Assembly: GCA_022828595.1 (NCBI GenBank)
Contig: JAKGHH010000007.1
Coordinates: forward strand, 61,368,727 to 61,432,726
Source of the DNA: Nelumbo lutea
Lineage: Eukaryota > Streptophyta > Magnoliopsida > Proteales > Nelumbonaceae
DNA: 64,000 nucleotides
Reading direction: 5' to 3'
The first letter of the stretch is position 1; each line of letters begins with the position of its first letter. Under the pieces are notes generated by a model. The model searched no databases. It was given only the letters and a program-made list of their open reading frames with translations, and had not been told where the DNA came from. Of the stretch, positions 36,401 to 48,400 are shown piece by piece. The position numbers were made by a program, and so were the translations under genes.

Positions 36401-39400
36401 GGGGGAACAATGCAGAGCAATTAAAATAGTTTTTAATGCTTAAATAAAAGGAGACTCTTGCCTTTTCTTCGGAACTTTGTAAGATATGAGATGAGATCTA
36501 TTAATGGTATTAAAATTTGGAATGATTTATGGTAGGGGATTTGCCTCTTAAGGACAAATTCCCATCTCTTTATTTCTTATCTTCACTCAAAGATACTGGA
36601 TGTCTCCCATTCTCTTTGTACTTTGAAGAAAGTTTACATATCATGGAACTTAGGACTTACGAGAGGCCTTTGGAATTTTGAGACCTCAGATGATTTCTAT
36701 CATTAGGTCATTGGAGGGGGCCTTCCTTGATCCTTCTTCCCCTAATTGTAGAATTTGGATTTCTCATTCCTCAATTATTTTTTTTTTCAAGGATAAAGAG
36801 AAGCAAAGCACTGATGGAAGATAGAGGAGGGATTTATAATGACAAAGTATTGAGGAAGGAAAAGGCTGCAACAAAGGCAGTCAGGGAGGAGGAGAACATA
36901 GTGGAGGTTTTTTTGGATAAATAACATAGCGGAGGTTTCAGATGGAGAGGAAAGTGAGGATGTGATGGGGTCAAGAGAAAATAGACAAGGGAGTAAACCT
37001 GAAGGTGGTTGGGAGTAGAATAAGGTAAAGGGGTCATTGTGTTCTCAGGCACAGAGAACAACTCTGGTAGGGATGTAAACAGATCACTCTCACCAGCCAG
37101 TCCGGTCCGGTTTCCTAAACACTGATATATATAGTTCATAATTGATAAATTCAGTATTTTATATTTATATAACATTTGTTTTATATGTACAAGTTCTTTT
37201 GATCAATAACAAAATTATGTGTAAGTTAAAAGTAATTAATATTTTTAACTATTAATTTTTCTTTCTTTTAAAAATAATGAAGTGGACCCATGTTAGATCT
37301 GAACTCAATCAGAAACCTCTAGATCTGATCGGATTGGGATTTAAGATTTAAACAATCAAACTGGTTCAGATTTGGCTGCATTTTATTCAAATCCAACCTG
37401 ATTGCACTCTTTCAACCTATCTGAAATCAGATGTTTCCTGTACCTTATTTAAACAATTCCATTATTAACGAAAGAAAGAAAAAGAAAAATATACATAGAA
37501 AAGGATGCAAGAAAATTATAGTGTATTTGTGTTCCTAATGCAAAATCAGTAAACAGTTCCGGCATCATATCATGTGCATATGGACAATACAAGCATGCTG
37601 AAATATCCCTACATTGCAGGTTATAGAAACAACCATGCAATCATGGATGTATTGTTTGTGAAATAATTTTAATGCTTTATGTTTCAGTTGAAACCAAATT
37701 ATCTCTGCAAAATAACCTAGAATTTTGTCATACTTTCTACATGCAACCTGACCACATTTTTTCTAATCAATTCTTAGGGAACTAATCATCCAATCAACAG
37801 AAAATCAAATCAGATAGATAAGATAGTAGATCTGAAGGGCAACCCAACTTCTACTTGATCTTTTCTGTCAGTAAGCTCTCATCAGTACACAGCAGTCCAA
37901 AGTCAGCGTTCAAATTATTGATCTCACTGGTCAGACAGTGCACATACCAAGTAGATGGATAGAAGCTGACTACCATTCTCCATATCAAATAATTTTCATC
38001 ATCTAGAAAAAAGAAAGGTTGAATCTACAAACCTTCTGCATGAAGCTTATATGACCAAGATATGGATAGATTTGACATGCTCCAGACGGATAATTGTGGC
38101 TTCAAACCTTGAGATACCGAGACAAGATATTCTGACCTCCCAACAAAAGAAAGGGTAACAATGGGCTGAAAAGCAAAAAGGAACATATTAGTACCTGCTG
38201 TAATAAACAGAAAATGAGGAAATATGGTTACCACCATCTGGTTTTGCCAAATATCTGCAGTGGACTAGGTATAAATCAAATAACCTTCCAAGAAAAAATT
38301 ATAAATATTCTACATGATAATGCCAATTATGTAATTACATATATATTCTTTTTTAATTCTAGTTTGATTAGACACCCCTCTAATGTTTATATATGGGTAT
38401 TGCGTAAAAAATAGCTATGGACATATCAGTGTTTTAAAAGGCATGGGAGGCGTACGCCTGGAGGCGCCTCCAGGTGCCTCTAGGCGAGGTGCTCCCAAAA
38501 CGCCCTGAGGTGTATGCCAGAGGCACTGACACCTCGGAGGCATACGCCTCTTGCACTTTTTTCATGAGCCATGTTAGAGGTGTACGCCTCATGCACATCT
38601 GATATAAAAAGACAAAAAAAAAAGAAAAAAGAAAAAAAAAAAGGGAAGGGAAGGGAAAGGGAAAGGGAAAGAAAAAGAAAGAGAAGAGAAAAAGAGAAAG
38701 GAAAGAAAAGAAATGGGAAGGGAAGAAAAGATAAGGGGAAAGAAAGTAGTTTGCTCCCTAACCACTTTCAACTAATGTTATGCAACTTTATTCTTCTTAA
38801 TATAAAAGATTTTTATTAAAAATAAAGAAAAAATGAGATCCCCCCATCCCTCTTCATCCTCCTCCTAACCCCCCCTTTCAACTAAATATTAATATTATGC
38901 ACCTGTATTCTTCTTAATATAAAAGATTTTTATTAAAAATAAAGAAAAATGAGATCCCCCTTCCCCTTCATCCTCCTCCTAACCCCCTTTCAACTAATGT
39001 TATGCATCTTTATTATTCTTAATGTAAAAGATTTTTATTAAAAATATAGAAAAAGTGAGATCCCCCCTTCCTCTTCATCCTGTTCCTAGCCCCCCTCCTC
39101 TTAAGGAGGCTTACGCCTCCTTGTGTTTTGGAGGCTTATGCCTCTTGCATTCTGAACTATGCCTCACGCCTCTAGGTAGTGGAATGCCTCGCGTCATGCC
39201 TCTGCGCTTTAAAACATTGATTTGAATGATATTAGAGTGAGTTTTCAAAATGTTATGAACATGGTGAATGCAGCACCATTATGACCATCAACAACCCACA
39301 AATTTTTAATCAAGGGTGTAATAGAGGTAGATATGCAACCCGATCTAAACCAAAAGTAACTCAGGTCATGAAATGGCAACCAAGGGTCAAGTAATGGATC

Positions 39401-42400
39401 ATGAGAGCAGCAGGAGCGCAGAAAAAGTGGCTTAAAGCTGGCCATTGACTGGTAATAGTAACTTGCCAACTTGCACTGACATGGCTTAACTTCCCAACAA
39501 ACAGAAAATTCAGTAAGAATCCTCTATTTGGGGAGAGAGAAGGAAACTATATAAGGTACTCTTGGTCTCCAGGACAGAGAACCCTCGACAATTTCCACCT
39601 TTCACTGACCAACTCAAGATAATTCTCATTACCTTTCGGAAATTCATAGACAACAGCCACAACTAAGGGTGTAATTGAATAGGCTCAATTCAAATTTGAT
39701 GCTTATGCAGTTCGAACCTCAGGTAAGATTGAGGTTTGCACCCCTATCCACAACTAAGGGTGTAATTGAATAGGCTCAATTCCAATCATTTGCACCCCTA
39801 TCCACAATCACACCCTTCATCATACCAGAATTCATCCCAAAACTTAATCTAAAACCCTAAATTCCAAAATTTGGGGAATTTTGCTCATAAAGGGAATATT
39901 TTATCTTTCATGAAAAGCATGTTTAGAATGCATTCAAATTTAATTGTCCATACAATTCTTAACATATCTACAAAATATCACTAAAACGCTTCATCTCTAC
40001 ACTTGGTTTTCGACCTCATGCATGATATGTTTTACCTGCAATCTCCTGAACTACTTTGGTGTTTGCAGTATAATGGTAATTCTGTGAAAGTCAACATAAC
40101 TGCTATGAACACCCCCCCCCAAACTAAAAAATTGCATATCTACATTTATAGCCCATGGACTTAGAGGATCATATTTTAGGTTTTATCACACCTCATGTAT
40201 GGAAAATTTTACCGCAACAGCTTTCCCAGAAAGCTTTTCATTTTTTTTGTTTTTTTTTTTTTGTTTCTAGAGGAGGTCCAAAGGTGGCATGTAGCACAAA
40301 GATTTAGTAAAATATATTTGGAGAATTACCATAAGGGTTTCCCCAACTACTGCAACAAGGACATTTTTGTCTGGGTCCCACAAAGTAACAACAGTTTCTG
40401 CTGCAACAGCCAGAATTGAGCCATCAGGAGAAAACGTAGCAGCTGTTATGGGTTTTTTCCTGCAAGAAAAAGGTATGTTTTATCAGACAATATTGAGGGA
40501 TGTAATGAAAAGAAATCATGTTAGACAAGCATAAATGCATTTTTCTAAATAGTTTATAATTCAGAAGCAGGTACAAATTTTACAACTAAAAAAAACATTA
40601 ATAAAACTATGTTCTTGGTATAGAGTTGATAAATAAAAAACATAAATGATATGCAAAACTACAACATAAGCTTGGTATAAACTGTAGAATTGAAAACATT
40701 GCCAATCCAGTGAATCCCCTATATAATGGACAGTCTAGATTTGACATAGGATCCTTTCATATAGCAGAATGGAGAGCTACATAGCTTGTATCAATTGGGG
40801 GATCATCTGCCACATAATCCCTTCACTTAGGGACTTTTTTGAATGAAATACCTATGTTTGCCACATGGACAGATGATTTAGCAGATCCAAACCATCCACC
40901 ACATGGGTATAGCAGAATGGAGGGCTACATAGCTTTTATCAATTGGGCGATCATCTGCCACATAATCCCTTCACTTAGGGACCTTTTTTGAATGAAATAC
41001 CTATGTTTGCCACATGGACAGATGATTTAGCAGATCCAAACCATCCACCACATGGGGGACCTTTTGCATTTTTCAGGTATGCAATCCTCCAGTCCATATC
41101 AGCCTTGTATCCCTCCTTAAATTATTTTTACAATTTTCAGTTTTTATTAATTTTTTGGGGAAAATTAAATCTTAAATTTACTTCAATCTTTATAATTAGA
41201 TTTCTCTTTTAGTTTTAAAAGTCTTCAATTTTTGTTAAAGTTAAAAACAATCCAAAAATTATAATTGTCAAGATACAGATACGTCAAACCAGGGCTCGAT
41301 ACAGTGGTGTATCATGTTGATATGCACAGCTTGTGGGATATATACCAAATCATGGTGTATCCCCTATCTATGGCCATGGATACAAATACAGTACACCCCA
41401 TATTAGGAGTATTGTATCGATATTTTAACCCTTGATCTCAGTAAAACCAAAAACCAATGCAAGTAACGTACTTGTATGTACCAACAGAATGGCATCTCCA
41501 CCCGGATTTCTGAAGCATTTGGTTGCTTTGCTGATCATTATTGCGAATCCAAATCTGAAAATTTAAACAAAGTAGTTAAATCTCAAAATTTAATGGAAAC
41601 AGGATACTCTGAACTTAAGATCCAAATGAATTAAGTTACCTTGAAGTCACCACCATAAGAAGAGCTCACAGCCATACGCTGAGTAGGATGGAATGCAATA
41701 GCAGAAATTGCAGCATCACTAGTAATTCACAGATCAAAAATCAGATATACCATATGAGAAGGTAGGCAAAAGAAATCAATCATCAGAAAGGGAGTTGAAT
41801 ATGATAAAAAAATTTTGAGAAAAGCAAGGAAAATCCATAAATTACTCATGATATCCGCTTTGTTCAGATCAACAAAAGTACAGGTATTCCCTAACATTCC
41901 TTACAAACATCCACTTTGAAGGATCATACTCTTCAAGATGCAACACATCAGTATCCGGATTAGGTACAACAGATGATAGAGTTTTGTGGTCACAACGTAT
42001 TTATCACCACTTAAATGTTTGCTTTACACCAGCAACATTTCTTCGGTTGGAATATCTGGTAACCTAAAAATATGAAAGGACTATTGCAGCCAGGAGTCTC
42101 TTATGAAAAGTGCTGACATTTTACCAGTTAAGCAAATATACAGCCAATATCATATCCACTTAGGTTGAGTAGCCCCCTGTAGAACTTTAGGAGTTCCATA
42201 CTGCAGGATCAAGATTTCATGTGTATATTTCTTGATTGGTACAGTACATGCTTGATCCATCAATAGCATACGGATGAGAAATAGAAAAAACATAGCAACT
42301 GCAGTGAATCTAATAAGTACAGATCAGCTGCCAAAAATACAAAAAGTGCAACGAAGTAAAAACACCTTGAGTGGTGACAAAATATGGAGTCCATCTTCAT

Positions 42401-45400
42401 GTTAATAAAAGGTCTTTTTGTGCTATCTTAGCCAGATATTCTAAGGGTTTGCATGGATATCAAAATAAAACTGGGAGAATTCAAAATGAAACTTCAAGAA
42501 TAGAATATGAAATAAGAACCATTTTATATGAATTCAGCTACAATACAAGGAATTTCAGAATAAAAAAACCCATAAAGCAATAGAGATCATGATAACCAAG
42601 TGACTCCAGAAGTAAACCTGTGAGGTTCATAAATAACAGTAGACAACGTGAACTCTCCACCCTGGGACCCAGATGCCCAAAATTTAAGGCAAACAAGACC
42701 ACCTATTCCCTCTTCAGGAAGCTTAACTTCAGCAGTAGCCATAAGAGAGCCATCCATTGAAAGAGCCAATAAAGTTACAAATACCTGCAACCACCAATAT
42801 GTTAAACATTCACTTTATTCAATAGTTATCATAGAAATAACATATTGGGAATGCTTATAGAAATGAAATCAATAAAAAATGTTTTAGAGCAGTAACTGAT
42901 GAGAAACATTTATTGACAACTGGTGATCCTCATCAAACAGATTATACCTTAATAAGTATATGTTGAGAATAATGCAAGTTGCTAAGCGAACTCTAGTAAT
43001 TTTGACAATACATGCATATAAACTAAAGAAGCTGGCCCAAGTGTTCAATTCCATCAAATGACTTGGTGTAGGTCTAAAGTGAGGGGCACTGGGGATATCT
43101 ACCTGAGAGACAGTAGATTATGTGTGGGGATCCTCGGAAATCCCCTATTTATACAGATCTCCCAGGGAAAAGAGGGAAACTTTCCCACTTTGGGAAAGTT
43201 GCCACGAGTTTGTTGGATCTGAAACTGGAAAGCAGGCTGGGGTTTGGTCCACATACTAGGGCCAAGATAGGGCTGAGGCTGGAGCAGCGGGCATCATAGT
43301 GGGCTCAAATACTTGGTGTAGGTCTAAAGTGAGGGGCACTGGGGATATCTACCTGAAAGACGGTAGATTGTGAGTGGGGATCCTCGGAGACCCCTTATTT
43401 ATACAGATCTCCCCAGGGAAAAGAGGGAAACTTTCCCACTTTGGGAAAGTTGCCGTGAGCTTGTTGGATCTGAAACTGGAAAGCAGGCTGGAGTTTGGTC
43501 CACATACTAGGGCCAAGATAGGGCTGAGGCTGGGGCAGCGGGCATCACGGTGGGCTCCTCAACAACTCCAAGGATGAGCTATTCTGAACTGAGAGCCGAA
43601 AGTTGTAAGTGAAATTGGGCATTCATACTACTAGGGATAATAATAGGTCAAACATGTGTGCCGAAAGATTTCTGAGACTCCATTGGTTGAGAAAGTTCAG
43701 ACCTGATCTCCTGCATTACTTTTGATGGATCAAAACATTGTGCTCTGATTGTGTAATGTTGTGCCTGCCTATCTGAGATATCCGGGATGAAATCGAAAAC
43801 TCACTTGATGTCACAGTTGTCTGAGAAAAGGAGGTGATGGATGTAGGAAAAAGAACCATGAGAGCCAGGATTGAATGGATCTAGATCTGGAACCATGAAG
43901 CTCTCAAAGGTTGATAATGGCAGTGTCATCACCAAGATTAAGCTGTGGCAAGATCAAGAATCAAAGCTCTGCAACAAAGTAAATCAAGAATCTGTTTCCA
44001 CCTGCAATTACGATGACCTTGGTGGTGCCATTTCCTCCTGGAGATTAGAGAGAAAACCAGAGATTCTCAAAGATAAGGGATTCGGCATTGAGGTGGTCAA
44101 GTTCCAAAGGTCTAAAGATAATGACAACCTGAACCAAGGAGAGGAAGAGAGGGGAAAAGGAATTGGTCAGACCCCCAGACGGGCTGCCTACATACCCCCT
44201 CCAATGAGAGATCAGGCCACTGTAGTTTGCCGGTCTTGGAATTCTTCAAGGATCAAGATCGGGCTGGAAGGGGGTCTCTAAAGGTTGAGGGATGAACCAA
44301 AGTTTTACCAAAATGGGAAGGGCTCCAAGAAGATCCTGATATCTTCAGGAGACCTCTAACTATATGTTTCTAAGTAGGGTTTCCCTTTCTGGAAAGTTCC
44401 TTTTGGGTTCACTATGCAATTAACCGATTTGCACCACTTGGACTAATTAAGGTCTTACCACGTGTCTATACAGTCATTTCAATACTTGTGTACATGTGAG
44501 GATGTGCACTGCTACAGTCTTCAAGTCCTTATGGGTAACATGAGGATGGCTTGAATACAAGGTTGTGATGCATGGATGCAAGTTCGAGGACAACCACAGG
44601 GCAAGGCCACAGAGTTAATCTTGTGGGCTATGACCATGAGGTTGTGATTTGAACCAGAGAGCGTGATCATTAGGAAGCGATGTGGCTGAGTGAGGTCACA
44701 AGGTTGTGGCATTATCGCGGAGTGGGATGGTCAGAGACTGAGGTTGCAGGGTAGTGATTTTATTGTCCTTGGGTACTATTGTGCCCATTACATGTTGCAA
44801 GGGGCATGATGGCTAATTCTATGTATTTACACTTGGTATATTAGCAATCCTTGTTATCTACTAGAGCTGATACTTTGATACTCTTCCCAGAGATTTAGTG
44901 ACACAATAGGCCATATGGATGATGCCAGTAGCTGTATTTTTTTTATTTTTTCTGGTATTCATGTCAGTAGCTGTATGGTCACCATTCAACTTAGGGTCAT
45001 TTCCTTCAGTGTTCTAAAATGCAGAGGCATGATATGATATGTTACAGTATCCTAAGGAGTGAAGCATAAGCCTTCCAAGAATGTGCTTTTAACTTATTAA
45101 AAAGTAGAATAAAAAATTAAATAGAAAATAATAAATAACCCAAAAATAAGAAAAAATTTCGTATTTGCAATTTCTAATAACAAAAATATAACCTAGTATC
45201 ATCATCCATAGTAATAAACTAATAACAGATTATAGAAAGCAAGCAAGGTATGACTTTATCAACCAGTAGTGTCACTTACTACTAAGAAATACATAAATCA
45301 CTTGCAACAATTTCATAGTTCTCATAAATTGCATAACGTTAACATATACAGTGTCTAATCTCATATTTAACAAAATATGAACATTGGCAGCAATCAAATA

Positions 45401-48400
45401 AACAAAGAGAAAAGGGGTGGAATCCCCTGTTTTCTTATAATATCAATGAAAAACAGAGAAAAAGAGACACCCAATGTGTTAAAAACTTATGGTCATGTAT
45501 ATGTAGAGTCATGAATCAAATCTCAAACTTTGACATCTGCTGAAGCACAAACCTCCTCTAAAGTCTCCTTTCTCTACTTTCTATATGGGAACGAGAACCC
45601 TAAAATGGGTTTTGCACTTTGCAAAATGAGGAGGGATTTGACATTTTGATATGTACTCCAATTTCATCATGTTAACATGTATCAGGTGGGGTACCTCCAC
45701 CTGATATAAAGTGCTGAGAAGGCATAAGCCCCATACAATGTGTATGCTCTTTATTACCTTGCACGGAAGAGGTGCACCTCCAGGCATTGTTTAAGTCTCA
45801 AAGTTTGTTTTAGACCATTCAGGTATTCTTTTAGGCCTCATTCAGGTATTACCTATCACAACTTACAAAACTCTTTGTTTTAGACCTTTTAAGCCTTATT
45901 CAGGCATTCTTTTAGGCCTCATTCAGGTGTTACCTATCACAACTTACAAAACTCTTTGTTTTAGACCATTCTTGTAGGCCCAATCCTACAGGTGGGGTGA
46001 AATATTTTGTGGGCTAGTCCATTTAAGTGTGCTGCAAGCCCTATATTAATTTAGAAGGAAGTTGGGTCCCAATCGAACTCATTAAATATTAAGAGACATT
46101 TAAATGGGCAGCAGGCCCTAAAAAGGTAGTTTATGTTAGTTAAGAAATGTCCGCTTAGACTTACTAGGTGTCCCACTTATAAAGAGATGCCACTTGTGTT
46201 CTTATAATGGAAGGTTTTTTCCCTCCTTAAACCACTCTTTAAGGAGAAATTGGAAGCTCAAGGATCTGAAAGTTGCTTTTCTATGTAAAGGGTATTGGAG
46301 TCTTGGAGATTCGGTGAGGAGATGGACAGCTTGTGAAGAAGGGTGATGATAGCAGACAAGTTTGGGTCTAGGCAAATGGGCTGGCAAGCAGGTAATAATG
46401 TGCAAATTTATGGTACATCTGTCTAGAAAGGTATTGAAAAAAATTTCCTCAATTCTCTCAAGGTGCTTTCTATGATGTGGTGGAGGGAAGAAGGGTGAAG
46501 TTCTGGATGGATAGGTGGTACGTGGAACTCCTTTTGATGGAGGTGTTTCCTTCCCTGTTCATGGAAGCTCAGAATAGAGGAGCCGTAGTCAAGGACTATC
46601 ATCAAGTTCTAAATGGAGTGGTGACATGGAATCCAACTCTAAATGGAACCTGCAGGATTGGGAGGTGGATAAAGCATTGGACATGTTTCAATTGCTTCAG
46701 GATCATAGACCTTGGGTGGGCCATCTGGATTGTAGAAGATGGTGGTATAATAGAGGCAAGTTTCCTGTTCAGACCTTTTTATAAAAGGATGAATTTTGTG
46801 CTAATAGTATCTTCCCTGATAGCAGGATTTGGCAGACTGCTGCTCCTTCTAAGGTTATGTTTTTGGTGTGGACTGCAACTCTTGGAAAGTGTTTGACTAG
46901 AGACACTTTGAGTAGAAAAGGCATGACTCATGTGGGTTGTGGTCTTTGTCCACATGAGTAGTGACTTGGAAACTGCTAATCACCAGATTTTTCATTGAGC
47001 TTCAACATCTGAAATTCAGACCACAGTATTAGACACTTTTGGTTGGAATGGGTGCTTCCCACAATCAATTTTGAAGTTTTTGGTTGCTTAGCAGATGCAA
47101 AGTTTGAGGGAAAAAAAAGGAAAGGTTGTGTGGGGGGTTGATGCCTACGACAGTATTTTGGTGTGTATAGGGAGAAAGGAATACTAGAATTTTTTAGAAC
47201 AATAGCTCTAGTGAGCAAATAGTGCTTGCAAAAATCAAAAGAAAAAAAGACAACAAATCAAGGCCCCTGGAGGAGTTAATTTCAGACATCTCTTATCTGT
47301 GCAACCTCTGGATGGTGAATTCTGATCTCTTCGGAGGAGTCTCGGTCAATGACCTCAATAGAGATGTTCACCTTTTCTTATTTCTCCCTCACCTCCATCA
47401 ACCACCCTTAAGAATTCCTGAACCCATCAATGAATGTGTGATGATCTTAAAATTTGATGGAAGTGCCTTAGGTAATCCTGGATTAGCTGGTATTGGAGGA
47501 ACATTAAGGGATGAAAGGGGCAACATCGTTTGGACTTTCAGCGGTCCTATTGGCGTGGCAGATTCCACAAAGGCTGAAGTAATGGCTGCCCTCACAGGAA
47601 TCAGAATAATAAAAAGTTTGGGAATTCAAAATATAACCATTGCAGGTGATTCAGCAAATACGATAAAATGGTTAAGAGACAAAGAAAGGGGACCATGGAG
47701 ATTAAGTCACTATTTAGAAGAGGCCAGAGACTCTTTGGAATGTCTAAATGTAAAGTTAGTTCGGGTTCCTAGGGAATACAACCATACAGCAGATGGCTTA
47801 CCTAAATGTGGTGCGCTCTTAGAGCATCTATATAGCGACAAACTTCCTCCTTTGTAAACTGTAGGGGTTCTCCCCCTGCTTTGTACACCTCCTCATGTAT
47901 TTTGTTTTTTTAATCAATGAATATTGATTAACTTTTCTCAAAAAAAAAATTCAAAAGAAAAAATATGCACTTGGCTGGGAGATCATAGGGATGATTTGAC
48001 AGATTTTGTAGTGTGCCACCTTAAGAAATCCTTATGGTCTTAAGCAAGCTCCATAGGCATGGAATGAGAGATTCTGTAGTGTCAATGTGTCATTCTTTAA
48101 GAAGGATTCTCCCAGAGCTCTTCAGATTACTTTTTGTTCTTTGTTAGATGCCCTCAAGGCATTATTCTGCTCCTATTATATGTTGATGATATTATAATCA
48201 CTGGGGATGATCAGAGAAGCATCCATTCTCTGAAACAACTGTTGAGTCAAACATTTCAGATGAAAGATCTTGGGAACTTGACCTACTTCTTGGGACTGGA
48301 AGTCTCACATAATTCTCATGGTCATTTAATTCAATAGAAGTATGTCACCAATTGTTAAATCCTTACGTTTGCTTGACTAGGAGCAAGTTATTAAGATACT

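Noticed and set aside
38571..38819. Lysine/glutamate-rich frame
   Set aside because: It is a GA-rich simple repeat inside a foldback element and has no homology-like features.
41466..41475. WDR75 exon ending after ACATACAAG with a TA donor
   Set aside because: Moving one base back gives a canonical GT donor (AA|GTACGT), and the split lysine codon is completed by the G at 40459.
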